DNA of 44,015 bases from Christensenella sp. UBA3770 (GTDB lineage: Bacteria > Bacillota > Clostridia > Christensenellales > CAG-1252): NCBI GenBank assembly GCA_002371075.1, contig DFFS01000062.1, forward strand, positions 1 to 44,015, read 5' to 3'. The position numbers and the translations under genes are program-made. Positions 1-7,580 of the stretch are shown here, piece after piece. The notes below the pieces were generated by a model, which worked only from the letters and a program-made list of their open reading frames with translations, ran no database searches and was not told the DNA's origin. Within the stretch, counting starts at the first letter, position 1, and each line of letters opens with the position of its first letter.

Positions 1-150
1 TATTCCAACAAGATCAAGATGGATGAGAACTTGTCCACTTCCATCGCGCACCTGCATTGCTTGGGAGATAGCACGGGCTGGACAAGGGGGTTGATGATGG
101 CTTCGGTAATGGGCGTATATCTCGCCCGTCATTTGATCGACCGCGTATAA
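1..150 (+). CDS. C-terminal end of a COG2509-type FAD-dependent dehydrogenase (partial)
   Basis: Frame 1 is open from the left edge to a TAA at 148-150 and encodes 49 residues. The stretch GDSTGWTRGLMMASVMG followed by YLARHL matches the conserved C-terminus of the uncharacterised FAD-dependent dehydrogenase family COG2509, where a G-D-G/S-x-G-x-T-R-G motif closes the FAD-binding fold. The rest of the gene lies outside the window, so start, length and operon context cannot be judged. A hairpin terminator follows at 176-224. The family assignment is by motif recognition; the substrate is unknown. Confidence 0.7.
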   Translation, partial: YSNKIKMDENLSTSIAHLHCLGDSTGWTRGLMMASVMGVYLARHLIDRV

Positions 151-175
151 GGCGGCATATACTTTGTTCCAACTC

Positions 176-224
176 AAAATCCCGCAGTTACGTACAAGGA
201 GTACGCGCCTGCGGGATTTTTTCA
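176..224 (+). terminator. Rho-independent terminator with a nested second hairpin
   Basis: The outer arms at 176-187 and 209-220 are fully complementary (AAAATCCCGCAG / CTGCGGGATTTT) and are followed by a T run. The loop holds a second perfect hairpin, CGTAC-AAGGA-GTACG at 191-205. It ends the transcript of the gene at 1-150. The inner hairpin is the core of a dispersed repeat seen again at 313, 9714, 9836, 9958 and 12511. Confidence 0.85.
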
Positions 225-298
225 TTGCGCCGCGTCTTTGCCGCCTTCTACGCGGTCGATGGGGTTATTATGGAATGCGCATTTGCTTTGTTAAACCG

Positions 299-346
299 CA
301 AGGCGGCGAAATCACGTACAGAAAGTACGTGGATTCGCCGCCTTTT
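299..346 (+). terminator. Second nested-hairpin terminator-like element
   Basis: The outer arms AAGGCGGCGAA (about 299-310) and TTCGCCGCCTT (334-344) pair and lead into a T run. The loop carries CACGTAC-AGAAA-GTACGTG at 313-331, a variant of the repeat core with a longer perfect stem and a different loop. No gene lies between this element and the first terminator 75 bases upstream, so it is either a back-up terminator or a mobile palindrome that landed in a terminator. Confidence 0.7.
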
Positions 347-357
347 TCGTTAGCAAG

Positions 358-758
358 CCACCCGTTCAAGCCCCACTTAAACATAATAAAAGCACTCGCT
401 TCCACGAGTGCTCTTGGTGCCGAAGGTGGGACGTCTATCTCTCGCCGGGGTGGCAAATGCTGTGCCAGCTCGCATTTGGTGCCGCCTTACTTGGCAGCCA
501 AGTTTTTCAGTCGGCACTTCCCACCCGTTCAAGTCCCACTCAAACATAATAAAAGCACCCGTTTCCACGAGTGCTCTTGGTGCCGAAGGTGGGACGTCTA
601 TCTCTCGCCGGGGTGGCAAATGCTGTGCCAGCTCGCATTTGGTGCCGCCTTACTTGGCAGCCAAGTTTTTCAGTCGGCACTTCCCACCCGTTCAAGCCCC
701 ACTCAAACATAATAAAAGCACTCGCTTCCACGAGTGCTCTTGGTGCCGAAGGTGGGAC
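358..758. repeat. 163-bp tandem repeat (two full units plus one partial) derived from the tRNA-Leu 3' end
   Basis: Units begin at 358, 521 and 684, an exact period of 163. The third unit runs into the intact tRNA at 741. Read on the minus strand, each unit starts with the last 18 bases of the tRNA (T-stem 3' strand, acceptor 3' strand and CCA), then the AGCACTCG terminator hairpin, then about 110 bases of shared sequence with two further hairpins (ACTTGG-CTG-CCAAGT and AAATGC...GCATTT). The copies differ at only a few positions. Apparent ORFs across this region are repeat shadows. Confidence 0.9.
709..738 (-). terminator. Terminator of tRNA-Leu
   Basis: Read on the minus strand, the arms AGCACTCG and CGAGTGCT (731-738 and 717-724) form an 8-bp stem with a six-base loop, followed by TTTTATTATG. 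It starts three bases after the encoded CCA. Two further copies lie in the tandem units at about 391 and 554. Confidence 0.85.
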
Positions 759-826
759 TTGAACCCACACGTTGTCGCCAACAATGGATTTTGAGTCCAT
801 CGCGTCTGCCATTCCACCACTTCGGC
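741..826 (-). tRNA. tRNA-Leu, anticodon CAA, CCA encoded
   Basis: The minus strand reads GCCGAAG at 826-820 and CTTCGGC-A-CCA at 751-741, giving a complete 7-bp acceptor stem, discriminator A and a genome-encoded CCA. The anticodon stem ATGGA/TCCAT encloses the loop CTCAAAA, so the anticodon is CAA, reading UUG. A long class II variable arm (GTTG-GCGA-CAAC) and the T-arm GTGGG-TTCAAGT-CCCAC are present. The class II arm, the discriminator A and the anticodon all agree on leucine. Length is 86 bases. A promoter and a terminator flank it, so it is a single-gene unit. Confidence 0.97.
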
Positions 827-836
827 TTGCTTAACT

Positions 837-866
837 ACTATATCATACACTTTGCGGGCATTGCAA
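837..866 (-). promoter_or_regulatory. Promoter of tRNA-Leu
   Basis: On the minus strand TTGCAA (866-861) and TATAGT (842-837) are separated by 18 bases. The -10 box lies 10 bases before the mature tRNA 5' end, as expected for a short 5' leader trimmed by RNase P. Confidence 0.6.
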
Positions 867-1027
867 GTGTTTTTTGAAAAATATCCCGCCTTCTTGACAT
901 CACATTTTTCCTTTCGGAAACATAGAATGCAGTGTACGAAAGAAAAAGTCGTATGAGGGAGTAAAAACCCCCGAAAAACGAATGAAATACCCCTTGAGAA
1001 GCGCCGGCGCCGGCTGAACCAAGTGAT

Positions 1028-1064
1028 CGTACCGTTCCCCAAAATCGGGGGCGGTACGTTTTTT
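1028..1064 (+). terminator. Orphan plus-strand terminator upstream of ppa
   Basis: CGTACCG...CCCC pairs with GGGG...CGGTACG (1028-1058) and is followed by six T. No plus-strand gene lies between the minus-strand tRNA and this hairpin. The rest of 827-1157 holds the tRNA promoter, this hairpin and the ppa promoter. I recognise no protein gene or known riboswitch there. Confidence 0.75.
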
Positions 1065-1097
1065 ATCGCAAAGGTTTGATGCAAGGGAAATTATTCC

Positions 1098-1126
1098 TTG
1101 AAAAACTCTTAACATAGTGCTAAAAT
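1098..1126 (+). promoter_or_regulatory. Promoter of the ppa operon
   Basis: TTGAAA (1098-1103) and TAAAAT (1121-1126) are separated by 17 bases. The ribosome binding site GGAGG at 1146-1150 is 7 bases before the ppa ATG. The promoter lies downstream of the orphan terminator, so ppa transcription is independent of it. Confidence 0.7.
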
Positions 1127-1157
1127 AAAATATAACGTTATTTACGGAGGTTTCCCC

Positions 1158-1691
1158 ATGAATTTGTGGAAAGACATCAACCCCTCACGCATTGCTCCGC
1201 AGGACTTTATCGCCGTGATAGAGATCAGTCAGGGCAGCAAAAACAAGTATGAGCTCGACAAGGAGTCCGGCGCGCTGATTTTGGACAGAGTGCTTTACAC
1301 CTCCACGCACTATCCGGCAAACTACGGTTTTATTCCTCTGACCTATGCGGACGACAAGGACCCATTGGACGTTTTGGTGCTTTGCAGCGAGCAGATCGCA
1401 CCCCTCGCCATCGTGGAATGTTATCCGATCGGCGTGATGGCAATGATCGACGGCGGCGCTTTTGACTACAAGATCATTGCGGTGCCTTTCCGCGATCCCA
1501 CGTACAACTGTTATCACGACGTTGGCGAGCTTCCGCCGCACATAGTGCAGGAGATCGCCCATTTCTTTAACGTTTACAAGCAGCTTGAGCACAAGGAGAC
1601 CACCGTGATGGAGATCTTCGGCAAAGGGCGCGCTTTGGACATCATCAAGGAAGCGATCGAGCTTTATCGGGAGAAATTTATTCAGCAATAA
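1158..1691 (+). CDS. ppa: Inorganic pyrophosphatase, family I
   Basis: This 177-aa protein hydrolyses pyrophosphate to two phosphates in the cytoplasm, pulling biosynthetic reactions forward. It has the family I layout: KYELDKESGAL near residue 30, HYPANYGFIP near 50, and the signature DDKDPLDVLVL near 65-75, whose aspartates bind the catalytic metal ions. The length matches bacterial family I enzymes (about 175 aa). The ATG at 1158 has a good GGAGG site and a clear promoter. It is the first gene of an operon: the next gene starts 2 bases after its stop. Nothing in the sequence explains why it is joined to the redox genes that follow. Confidence 0.96.
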   Translation: MNLWKDINPSRIAPQDFIAVIEISQGSKNKYELDKESGALILDRVLYTSTHYPANYGFIPLTYADDKDPLDVLVLCSEQIAPLAIVECYPIGVMAMIDGGAFDYKIIAVPFRDPTYNCYHDVGELPPHIVQEIAHFFNVYKQLEHKETTVMEIFGKGRALDIIKEAIELYREKFIQQ

Positions 1692-1693
1692 TT

Positions 1694-3139
1694 ATGGAAA
1701 AGTTTGACGTCATTGTGATCGGCGGCGGCGTTGTGGGCACGGCGGTGCTCCGCAGCCTTGCCGCATACCAAGCAAAAGTCCTCCTTTTGGAAAAAGCGAG
1801 CGACGTTGCTACCGGTGCCAGCAGGGCAAACAGCGGCATCGTGCACGCCGGCTACGACGCGGAAACGGGCACCAAAAAAGCCTTTTTCAATGTCAAAGGT
1901 GCGGCGATGTTCCCCGCGCTTACCAAAGAACTTCACGTGCCGTATAAGCAGGTCGGCTCTCTCGTCGCGGCAAGAGAGACGGGGCTTCCCGCCCTCCGCG
2001 TTTTGTATGACAGAGGCGTTGCCAACGGCGTAAAGGTGGAGATCATCGATCGCAAACGCATTTTGGCGCTAGAGCCCAACGTTTCGGACCAAATCGCTTA
2101 TGCGCTCTACGCGCCGGAAGCGGGTGTCGTTTCCCCCTACAAACTGACCATCGCGCAGGCGGATCACGCCGTTATCAACGGTGCGGAGATCCGCTTGGAG
2201 GAGAAGGTCACTTCGCTTGAAAAGCGCGAGGACGTCTTTTATCTTTCGACAGACAAAGGGACGTATGCAGCGTCTTACGTGATCAACGCCGCGGGGGCGG
2301 GTGCTGCCGAGGTCAACGCATTGATCGGCGAAGACGCGCCCGTTCAAACGCACGCCGTCGGCGACTATTACATCTTGGACAGCAAGGAAGCGGGGGTGGT
2401 AAACACCGTGGTCTTCCCGCTGCCGGACGAAAAGGGCAAGGGCATTCTCGTCGCGCCCACGGCGGACGGCAACGTGATCCTCGGACCCACGTCAAGAAAG
2501 ATCCCGCACGAGGCGGCGGAGGATAACGAAGTCACGCGGGACGGGCTTGCGCTCGTGCGCGAGGGCGTCGGCAGGCTGATCCCTTCCGTCAATCTTCGCA
2601 ACGTGATCCGCGTATATGCGGGCACGAGGACGGCAGTCGGCAATGATTTTATCATTGAAGAGTCAAAAAAATACAAAAACTACTTTATGCTTCTCGGCAT
2701 TTGTTCACCGGGCTTAACTTCCGCTCCCGCGATCGGGGAATACGTCGCAGGACAAGCGGCGGCGGCGCTCGGGCTTGTCAAAAAGCAGCAAACGATTCCT
2801 TTGCCCGACCGCTTTCATTTGACGAAAGCGTCGGAAGAGGAGATCAAGCAAAAGGTCGCTTCCGACCCCACCTTCGGCAGGATCGTCTGCCGTTGCGAGA
2901 AGGTCACGGAGGGGGAGATCCTCGCCGCGATTCGTTCTCCGCTCCCCGCGCGCACCGTGGACGCCGTCAAAAGGCGCGTTCGCGCAGGCATGGGCAGGTG
3001 TCAGGGCGGCTTTTGCCGTCCGCGCGTGATGGAGATCTTATCGCGTGAGTTCGGCATCCCCCTTTCTGCTGTTCGATTGGGAGACAAGGGCAGCGAGATC
3101 GCTCCTTACGAGGTAAAAGACGGATATGAAAAAATTTGA
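1694..3139 (+). CDS. GlpA/LhgO-like FAD-dependent oxidoreductase with BFD-like [2Fe-2S] C-terminus
   Basis: This 481-aa flavoprotein has a dinucleotide-binding motif GGGVVG at residues 10-15 and the glycine-rich VINAAGAGAAEV segment near 196-207, typical of the DAO/GlpA oxidoreductase fold (COG0579). The C-terminal part from about residue 395 carries C399-x-C401 and C436-x4-C441, the four-cysteine pattern of BFD-like [2Fe-2S] domains also found in GlpA. The next two genes are the usual partners: a COG0446 flavoprotein and a DUF1667 protein. In Firmicutes this trio is annotated as a putative glycerol-3-phosphate or hydroxy-acid dehydrogenase complex, but the real substrate is not settled and no glycerol kinase is nearby. 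It starts 2 bases after ppa with only a weak SD and overlaps the next gene by 14 bases, which suggests translational coupling. Confidence 0.85.
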   Translation: MEKFDVIVIGGGVVGTAVLRSLAAYQAKVLLLEKASDVATGASRANSGIVHAGYDAETGTKKAFFNVKGAAMFPALTKELHVPYKQVGSLVAARETGLPALRVLYDRGVANGVKVEIIDRKRILALEPNVSDQIAYALYAPEAGVVSPYKLTIAQADHAVINGAEIRLEEKVTSLEKREDVFYLSTDKGTYAASYVINAAGAGAAEVNALIGEDAPVQTHAVGDYYILDSKEAGVVNTVVFPLPDEKGKGILVAPTADGNVILGPTSRKIPHEAAEDNEVTRDGLALVREGVGRLIPSVNLRNVIRVYAGTRTAVGNDFIIEESKKYKNYFMLLGICSPGLTSAPAIGEYVAGQAAAALGLVKKQQTIPLPDRFHLTKASEEEIKQKVASDPTFGRIVCRCEKVTEGEILAAIRSPLPARTVDAVKRRVRAGMGRCQGGFCRPRVMEILSREFGIPLSAVRLGDKGSEIAPYEVKDGYEKI

Positions 3140-4361
3140 CGTGGTAATCATCGGCGGCGGACCTGCCGGCATGGCGGCGGCGCTCGGCGCAAGGGAAGAG
3201 GGGGCGACGGTTGCCCTTTTGGAACGCGACGACAGGCTGGGCGGCATTTTAAATCAATGCATCCACAACGGCTTTGGTCTGCACTATTTCGGGGAGGAAT
3301 TGACGGGTCCGGAATACGCAAAGCGTTTTCGCGACAAGGTGCTTTCCGACCAAAACATTCATGTTTTTTTGGAGGCGATGGTTCTTTCGTTGACGGAGCA
3401 AAAAGTCGTTCGCGCCATCTCTCCGACAGAGGGGCTCATTGAGATCCAAGCGGGCAGCGTCGTGCTCGCCATGGGTTGCAGAGAGCGCAGCGCGGGCGCC
3501 ATCGCGCTTGCGGGCACTCGTCCCGCGGGTATTTACACAGCGGGCATGGCGCAACGCCTTTGCAACGTGGAGGGCTATTTGGTGGGCAAGGAAGTTGTGA
3601 TCCTCGGCAGCGGGGACATCGGGCTCATTATGGCGCGCCGCATGACCAGCGAAGGCGCAAAAGTCAAGTTGGTGGCGGAGATCATGCCGTTCAGCAGCGG
3701 CTTAAAGCGCAACATCGTACAGTGTTTAAACGATTACGACATTCCGCTCCGCTATTCCACCACCGTCACCCGTGTGACGGGCAAAGAGCGCCTGACCGGC
3801 GTGTACGTTGCGCCGGTGGATGAAAAGATGCAACCCGTTTTGGAACAGGAAGAGTACATTCCGTGCGACACCCTTTTGCTGTCCGTCGGTTTGATCCCGG
3901 AAAACGATCTTCTGACGGGCACCTCGGTGGAGATGTCCCGCGTGACTTCGGGCGCCGTGGTGGACGAATATCGTCAGACCTCCGCGGAGGGCATCTTCTC
4001 GGCGGGCAACGTCTTGCACGTCCACGATTTGGTGGATAACGTCAGCGAGGAGGCTTATATCGCGGGCAGGTCGGCGGCAAAATACGTGAAAGGCGAGCTG
4101 CCCTTTTCCGTCACCGTCTCCGTCACGCCCGCAAGTGGGGTGCGTTACGCGCTTCCGCAAAAGGTGCATACGGGGGAGGGCAAGGTCAAACTTTACTTCC
4201 GCGTGGACAAGGTTTATCGCGGCAGGACGGTCGTGGTGACCTCTGCGGGTGAAGTGATCAAACGCAAAAAGACGCTTGTGATGGCGCCGGGCGAAATGCA
4301 AAATATCGAGATAGACAAGAGCCTGATCAAAGGCGACGTCTGTATTTATACGGAGGAATGA
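3126..4361 (+). CDS. NAD(P)/FAD-dependent oxidoreductase (COG0446)
   Basis: This 411-aa protein has two Rossmann motifs: the FAD site GGGPAG at residues 10-15 and the NAD site GSGDIG at about 161-166, the arrangement of pyridine nucleotide-disulfide oxidoreductases. It has no CxxxxC redox disulfide after the first motif. A single cysteine sits in LNQC at about residue 44 and another in AMGCRER at 118. It probably passes electrons between NAD(P)H and the Fe-S centres of the flanking subunits; this is inferred from the conserved trio rather than from residues. It overlaps the previous gene by 14 bases and the next by 4 (ATGA), so the three proteins are likely made in fixed proportion. Confidence 0.85.
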   Translation: MKKFDVVIIGGGPAGMAAALGAREEGATVALLERDDRLGGILNQCIHNGFGLHYFGEELTGPEYAKRFRDKVLSDQNIHVFLEAMVLSLTEQKVVRAISPTEGLIEIQAGSVVLAMGCRERSAGAIALAGTRPAGIYTAGMAQRLCNVEGYLVGKEVVILGSGDIGLIMARRMTSEGAKVKLVAEIMPFSSGLKRNIVQCLNDYDIPLRYSTTVTRVTGKERLTGVYVAPVDEKMQPVLEQEEYIPCDTLLLSVGLIPENDLLTGTSVEMSRVTSGAVVDEYRQTSAEGIFSAGNVLHVHDLVDNVSEEAYIAGRSAAKYVKGELPFSVTVSVTPASGVRYALPQKVHTGEGKVKLYFRVDKVYRGRTVVVTSAGEVIKRKKTLVMAPGEMQNIEIDKSLIKGDVCIYTEE

Positions 4362-4708
4362 TGAATACCACTTGTATCATGTGCCCGATGGGGTGTGCCC
4401 TCACCGTGGAGGAAAAGGGCGGCGTAGTGACCGTTGTCGGCAACGGCTGTCCGCGCGGCGAGAAATACGGCAAGGCGGAGTTTTCGCATCCGGAACGCGT
4501 TGTGACAACCCTGCTAAAAGGGTTGTACGGTGGGGTCGTCAGCGTCAAAACGGATGGTCCCATTCCCAAGGACAAGATCGCCGATCTTTTGGCGTGGGCG
4601 GCGTCGTACAGGCTTGATCACGCCGTAAAAACGGGCGACGTCATTGCGGAAAGCCCCGTTTCGTGCGGCGCAAACGTCGTGGCAACGTCGGATTTTAAGG
4701 GGAAGTAA
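4358..4708 (+). CDS. DUF1667 protein, small cysteine-rich redox subunit
   Basis: This 116-aa protein begins with C6-x2-C9-PMG-C13 and has a further cysteine in GNGCPRG (C31), a four-cysteine pattern able to hold an Fe-S cluster. This is the DUF1667 (COG3862) signature. It is the third member of the conserved oxidoreductase trio and probably acts as an electron-transfer or assembly subunit; no biochemical role is established that I can cite. It starts within the stop of the previous gene (ATGA, with a second in-frame ATG 3 bases on) and its stop shares one base with the holA start. Confidence 0.88.
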   Translation: MMNTTCIMCPMGCALTVEEKGGVVTVVGNGCPRGEKYGKAEFSHPERVVTTLLKGLYGGVVSVKTDGPIPKDKIADLLAWAASYRLDHAVKTGDVIAESPVSCGANVVATSDFKGK

Positions 4709-5643
4709 TGCTTTACTATGAGTTCAAAGCGCAAATAGCAAGGGGTGACATCGCCCCCTTGTACCGCATCGACGGGGAGGATAAGTATTGGTCCGAGCTT
4801 GCCTACAAGGATCTGTTGGCGCTCTCTTCCGAGTTGGATACCGAGGTGCTGCGTGACGATCAATCGGTGGACGACGCGGTCTTCGGCGTGCAAAACTTTC
4901 CGATGATGGCGGAGCGAAAGCTTGCGGTGATCCGCGACAGAAAACTCAAGGACACCGACGTTAAGGCGCTTGAAGAGTATCTTCGCTCGCCCGCTCCGAC
5001 CGGCGTTTTGCTCCTTTACAACTGCGAGGGCAAGGTCAAGGGGGAGCGCGCCTTTACGTTTGACACCGTTTCGGAGGGGGAACTCATCCCCTACGTCGTG
5101 CGTCTTGCGGAGGAGATGGGCGGGTCCATCACTTCTTCCGCGGCAAAAAAGCTTGCCTCGTATACCGAAATGAACATGACCCGCATCAAAAACGAGTTGT
5201 TGAAGTTGATCGCGCTGGGGGAGGTCACCGACGCCCTTGTGGAGTCGTACGTGGAGCCAAGCTATTCCTATCGCGTGTTTGATTTTACCGACGCCATCGC
5301 GCGCGGCAGTTACACGGGCGCTTACGAGGTGCTTGCCTCTCTTGCGCGAAACGCGGGGGAGTATTCTCCCTTCTTTACCAAGCTTACCGACTACATTCGC
5401 CTGATGTTGCACGCAAAACTTGCCAAAAACGTGCCGGATGCGGAGCTTGCGCGTGCGCTCGGCGTCTCGCCTTACCCGCTGCAAAAGGCAAAAAGGGCGG
5501 CGGCAAATTATACCTCCCGCCAACTGTTGACCATACTTATGAAGATGTATTCTTTGGAGCAGGACTATAAGTCGGGCAACATCGGCGTGGAAAACGCCAT
5601 GGATCTGGCGATCGCAGAAGCGATCGAAGCGAGGAAAAGGTGA
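4708..5643 (+). CDS. holA: DNA polymerase III delta subunit
   Basis: This 311-aa protein is the clamp-loader delta subunit, which opens the beta clamp during loading. The N-terminus reads YEFKAQIARGDIAPLYRIDG and then EDKYW, matching the start of HolA, which typically lacks a functional Walker A motif. The middle has MMAERKLAVIRD and VLLLYNCEG, the expected order for the AAA+ fold, and the C-terminal third is helical (ALGVSPYPLQKAKRAA), as in the collar domain. It is slightly shorter than the usual 330-345 aa. It starts on the last base of the DUF1667 stop codon (TAATG) and ends inside the next gene's GTG start. Confidence 0.88.
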   Translation: MLYYEFKAQIARGDIAPLYRIDGEDKYWSELAYKDLLALSSELDTEVLRDDQSVDDAVFGVQNFPMMAERKLAVIRDRKLKDTDVKALEEYLRSPAPTGVLLLYNCEGKVKGERAFTFDTVSEGELIPYVVRLAEEMGGSITSSAAKKLASYTEMNMTRIKNELLKLIALGEVTDALVESYVEPSYSYRVFDFTDAIARGSYTGAYEVLASLARNAGEYSPFFTKLTDYIRLMLHAKLAKNVPDAELARALGVSPYPLQKAKRAAANYTSRQLLTILMKMYSLEQDYKSGNIGVENAMDLAIAEAIEARKR

Positions 5644-6194
5644 TTGAATTTTTAAAGAGAAGAAACAGATATTTGATCTATTTGGTCGCGGGGGTCGTGC
5701 TTACTTTCGCCTTGCTCGGCGACCTGTTGTCGATCATCTCCACCACGGCGTACACAACGGGAACTTCCTATACGACGCTGCTTATTTCGGTGTTTGTGTT
5801 CTCCGCGCTGCTCCTTGGGCTGCTGACCAAATTTTTGGTGTACATCGCGTACCGCATCAGCAACGCCATCTTCGCGAGAAAGAGCGGTATGCTTTATCCG
5901 TTTCCCATCGGGTTTCATGAGTTTGAAGCAACGGTCTATGCTTTTTTGATCCCCGGGCTTCTTGTTTGCGGGCTCGTCTATTTCCCGGTTGTTTTTCTGC
6001 CCTCGATGACGCGCATTTTGAGTGCGATCCGCACTTTGGCACTGTGGACGGCGCTTGCTTTGATCGTGCGTTTTTGTTTGAAAAATTACGCGCACGATTA
6101 TGACAAAAAGTCCCTAGCGTACTCCTTGATCCTGATCCCGCTGATCCTTTTGGGCATTTCGCTTGCCTTGACGCTTGTGGAGGTGGTGAGATGA
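5640..6194 (+). CDS. Five-helix membrane protein of unknown function
   Basis: This 184-aa protein starts at a GTG that overlaps the holA stop (GTGA), with GAGG five bases upstream as ribosome binding site. Hydrophobic segments lie at about 12-34, 44-70, 96-120, 128-146 and 158-180, so it is an integral membrane protein with little outside the bilayer. Short basic stretches follow helices 2 and 4. I do not recognise a family. It is translationally coupled to the secreted M28-like protein that follows (ATGA overlap), so the pair may act together at the membrane. Confidence 0.75.
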   Translation: MIEFLKRRNRYLIYLVAGVVLTFALLGDLLSIISTTAYTTGTSYTTLLISVFVFSALLLGLLTKFLVYIAYRISNAIFARKSGMLYPFPIGFHEFEATVYAFLIPGLLVCGLVYFPVVFLPSMTRILSAIRTLALWTALALIVRFCLKNYAHDYDKKSLAYSLILIPLILLGISLALTLVEVVR

Positions 6195-7465
6195 AAAAGT
6201 TGTTGATCTTGGTTTTGACCTTTTCCATCTTGATTTCCTGCTTGGCGTTGACCGTCGGCACCGCCTCTGCGGAGGGAGCGACGCCTTATGAATACGCCTC
6301 GGGCTATGCCACCGCTCACCCAAGGCGCGACATTCTTTCGGGTGGCGCCGGCGCTGCGGCAAACACGCTTTCCGCCGCGCTTACCGCCAAAGGCTATCAG
6401 GTGACCATGCCGGAATTCCGCTATTACGGGGAGTCTTCTTCCGGCAATGCGAAAGTTTCCTACACGTACAATCACGTGATCGGTTTTAAAAACAACGGCA
6501 AGGACAAATGCGTTGTGATCGGTTGCTATTACGACGGCTACGAACCGCTTGACACCTACGGCGTCGGCAACGGCGGATCGGTGGCTTTGTCCGTCGGCAC
6601 CCTCCTATACGTTGCGGATGCGCTCGTCTCGGCATCGGTGGATTACAACGTTGTGATCGCCTTTTGGGGCGGGTTGGAGATCGCGGATGACCTCTCCCTC
6701 ACGGGGTGCGGTTTTGACTTTGACGACGTTGCGCTGTACGTCAATTTCGACAGCATTGCGGCGGGCGACAACGACTATCTTTACGCGGACGACGTTCCCC
6801 GCGCGCAGGGCAAGTATTTTGCCGATATCGCGGCGGAGCAAAAGTCGGGGATCTTGGAACCCCCTGCTTTCAAAAAGCAGGCTTCCCTCTCCTATGAGTC
6901 TGACGACGTATATACCTACATGCACCTCGGACTGGTCGGCTTGAACCGCGCTTTTATGAGTGAGGGCGTCCCATGTGTAAGCTTCCTCGGCGGCGCTTGG
7001 GAGTATGATTGCGGTCTGTACCGCTATGCCGGCAAAGGGACCATCGAGGGGACCTCGCTGGATACCGTCGCCGACCTTGACGCATTAAACGGCGGCGCCG
7101 ACAAAACGGCCGCAAGGATGATGGCTGTCGCAAACGTCGTGATCAGCGGCGTGACGGGAAAAAACCTTTCTTCCGTCCTTGACAAAGCCGCAGGCGAGAC
7201 GTCGTCCAAGTCCCTAAACAGCTCTCTTGCGTTTTACCTGATCTCCTTTATCGGCACGGCGCTGCTCTTTGGCTTTTTGATCTTCCTGTACGTGAAGCAG
7301 GGCAAGGGCAGGAGGGAAGGCGTTTGGGAGGTCAAATGGGATGTTCGTCCCGGTGACGACCCTTATGAGGAATTCCGCGATGGGGAAGCCCCCACGTCCG
7401 ATGCGCCCCAAAAGCCCGACGAGGAGAAAGACGGCGACGACAACGACGACGTCTTCCGTTTCTGA
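6191..7465 (+). CDS. Secreted, membrane-anchored M28 peptidase-like protein with lost metal ligands
   Basis: This 424-aa protein has a signal peptide (residues 1-27), an extracellular domain, one membrane helix at about 346-367 and an acidic cytoplasmic tail ending in DDNDDVFRF. The order of conserved blocks fits the M28 aminopeptidase fold: CVVIGCYYDGY (107-117), GVGNGGSVAL (124-133), VVIAFWGGLE (154-163) and YVNFDSIAAG (183-192). In active M28 enzymes the first block is A-H-x-D and the second G-x-N-D-N-x-S-G. Here the His is Y113 or Y114, and the bridging Asp is replaced by G or N. The final His-Thr block reads EGTSLDT, without His. E163 and D187 are kept. I infer a catalytically dead or altered fold that binds rather than cuts peptides. 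It is last in the ppa operon. Confidence 0.7.
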   Translation: MKKLLILVLTFSILISCLALTVGTASAEGATPYEYASGYATAHPRRDILSGGAGAAANTLSAALTAKGYQVTMPEFRYYGESSSGNAKVSYTYNHVIGFKNNGKDKCVVIGCYYDGYEPLDTYGVGNGGSVALSVGTLLYVADALVSASVDYNVVIAFWGGLEIADDLSLTGCGFDFDDVALYVNFDSIAAGDNDYLYADDVPRAQGKYFADIAAEQKSGILEPPAFKKQASLSYESDDVYTYMHLGLVGLNRAFMSEGVPCVSFLGGAWEYDCGLYRYAGKGTIEGTSLDTVADLDALNGGADKTAARMMAVANVVISGVTGKNLSSVLDKAAGETSSKSLNSSLAFYLISFIGTALLFGFLIFLYVKQGKGRREGVWEVKWDVRPGDDPYEEFRDGEAPTSDAPQKPDEEKDGDDNDDVFRF

Positions 7466-7490
7466 TTTAAAAGGTCTTCAAACCGTCTTG

Positions 7491-7534
7491 AAATAAGGCG
7501 AACGAGTTTTTTACTCGTTTCGCTTTATTTTTTT
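7491..7534 (+). terminator. Terminator of the ppa operon
   Basis: The arms AAATAAGGCGAACGAG (7491-7506) and CTCGTTTCGCTTTATTT (7514-7530) pair over about 16 bp with one mismatch and one bulge and run into a T tract to 7534. It lies 25 bases after the stop at 7465. Confidence 0.85.
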
Positions 7535-7580
7535 CGCGCGATATATTATACTTGATTTAGTTTGTATAGAGGTGACGCTT

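Noticed and set aside
391..590. Extra tRNA copies at 358 and 521
   Set aside because: Only the last 18 bases of the tRNA are repeated; no anticodon, D-arm or 5' acceptor strand is present.
164..794. Several overlapping ORFs of 60-180 codons on both strands
   Set aside because: They run through the 163-bp repeat, the tRNA and terminators; their proteins simply repeat each other and have no ribosome binding sites.
827..1157. Fluoride riboswitch in front of ppa
   Set aside because: The conserved aptamer segments are missing; only a plain terminator hairpin is visible.
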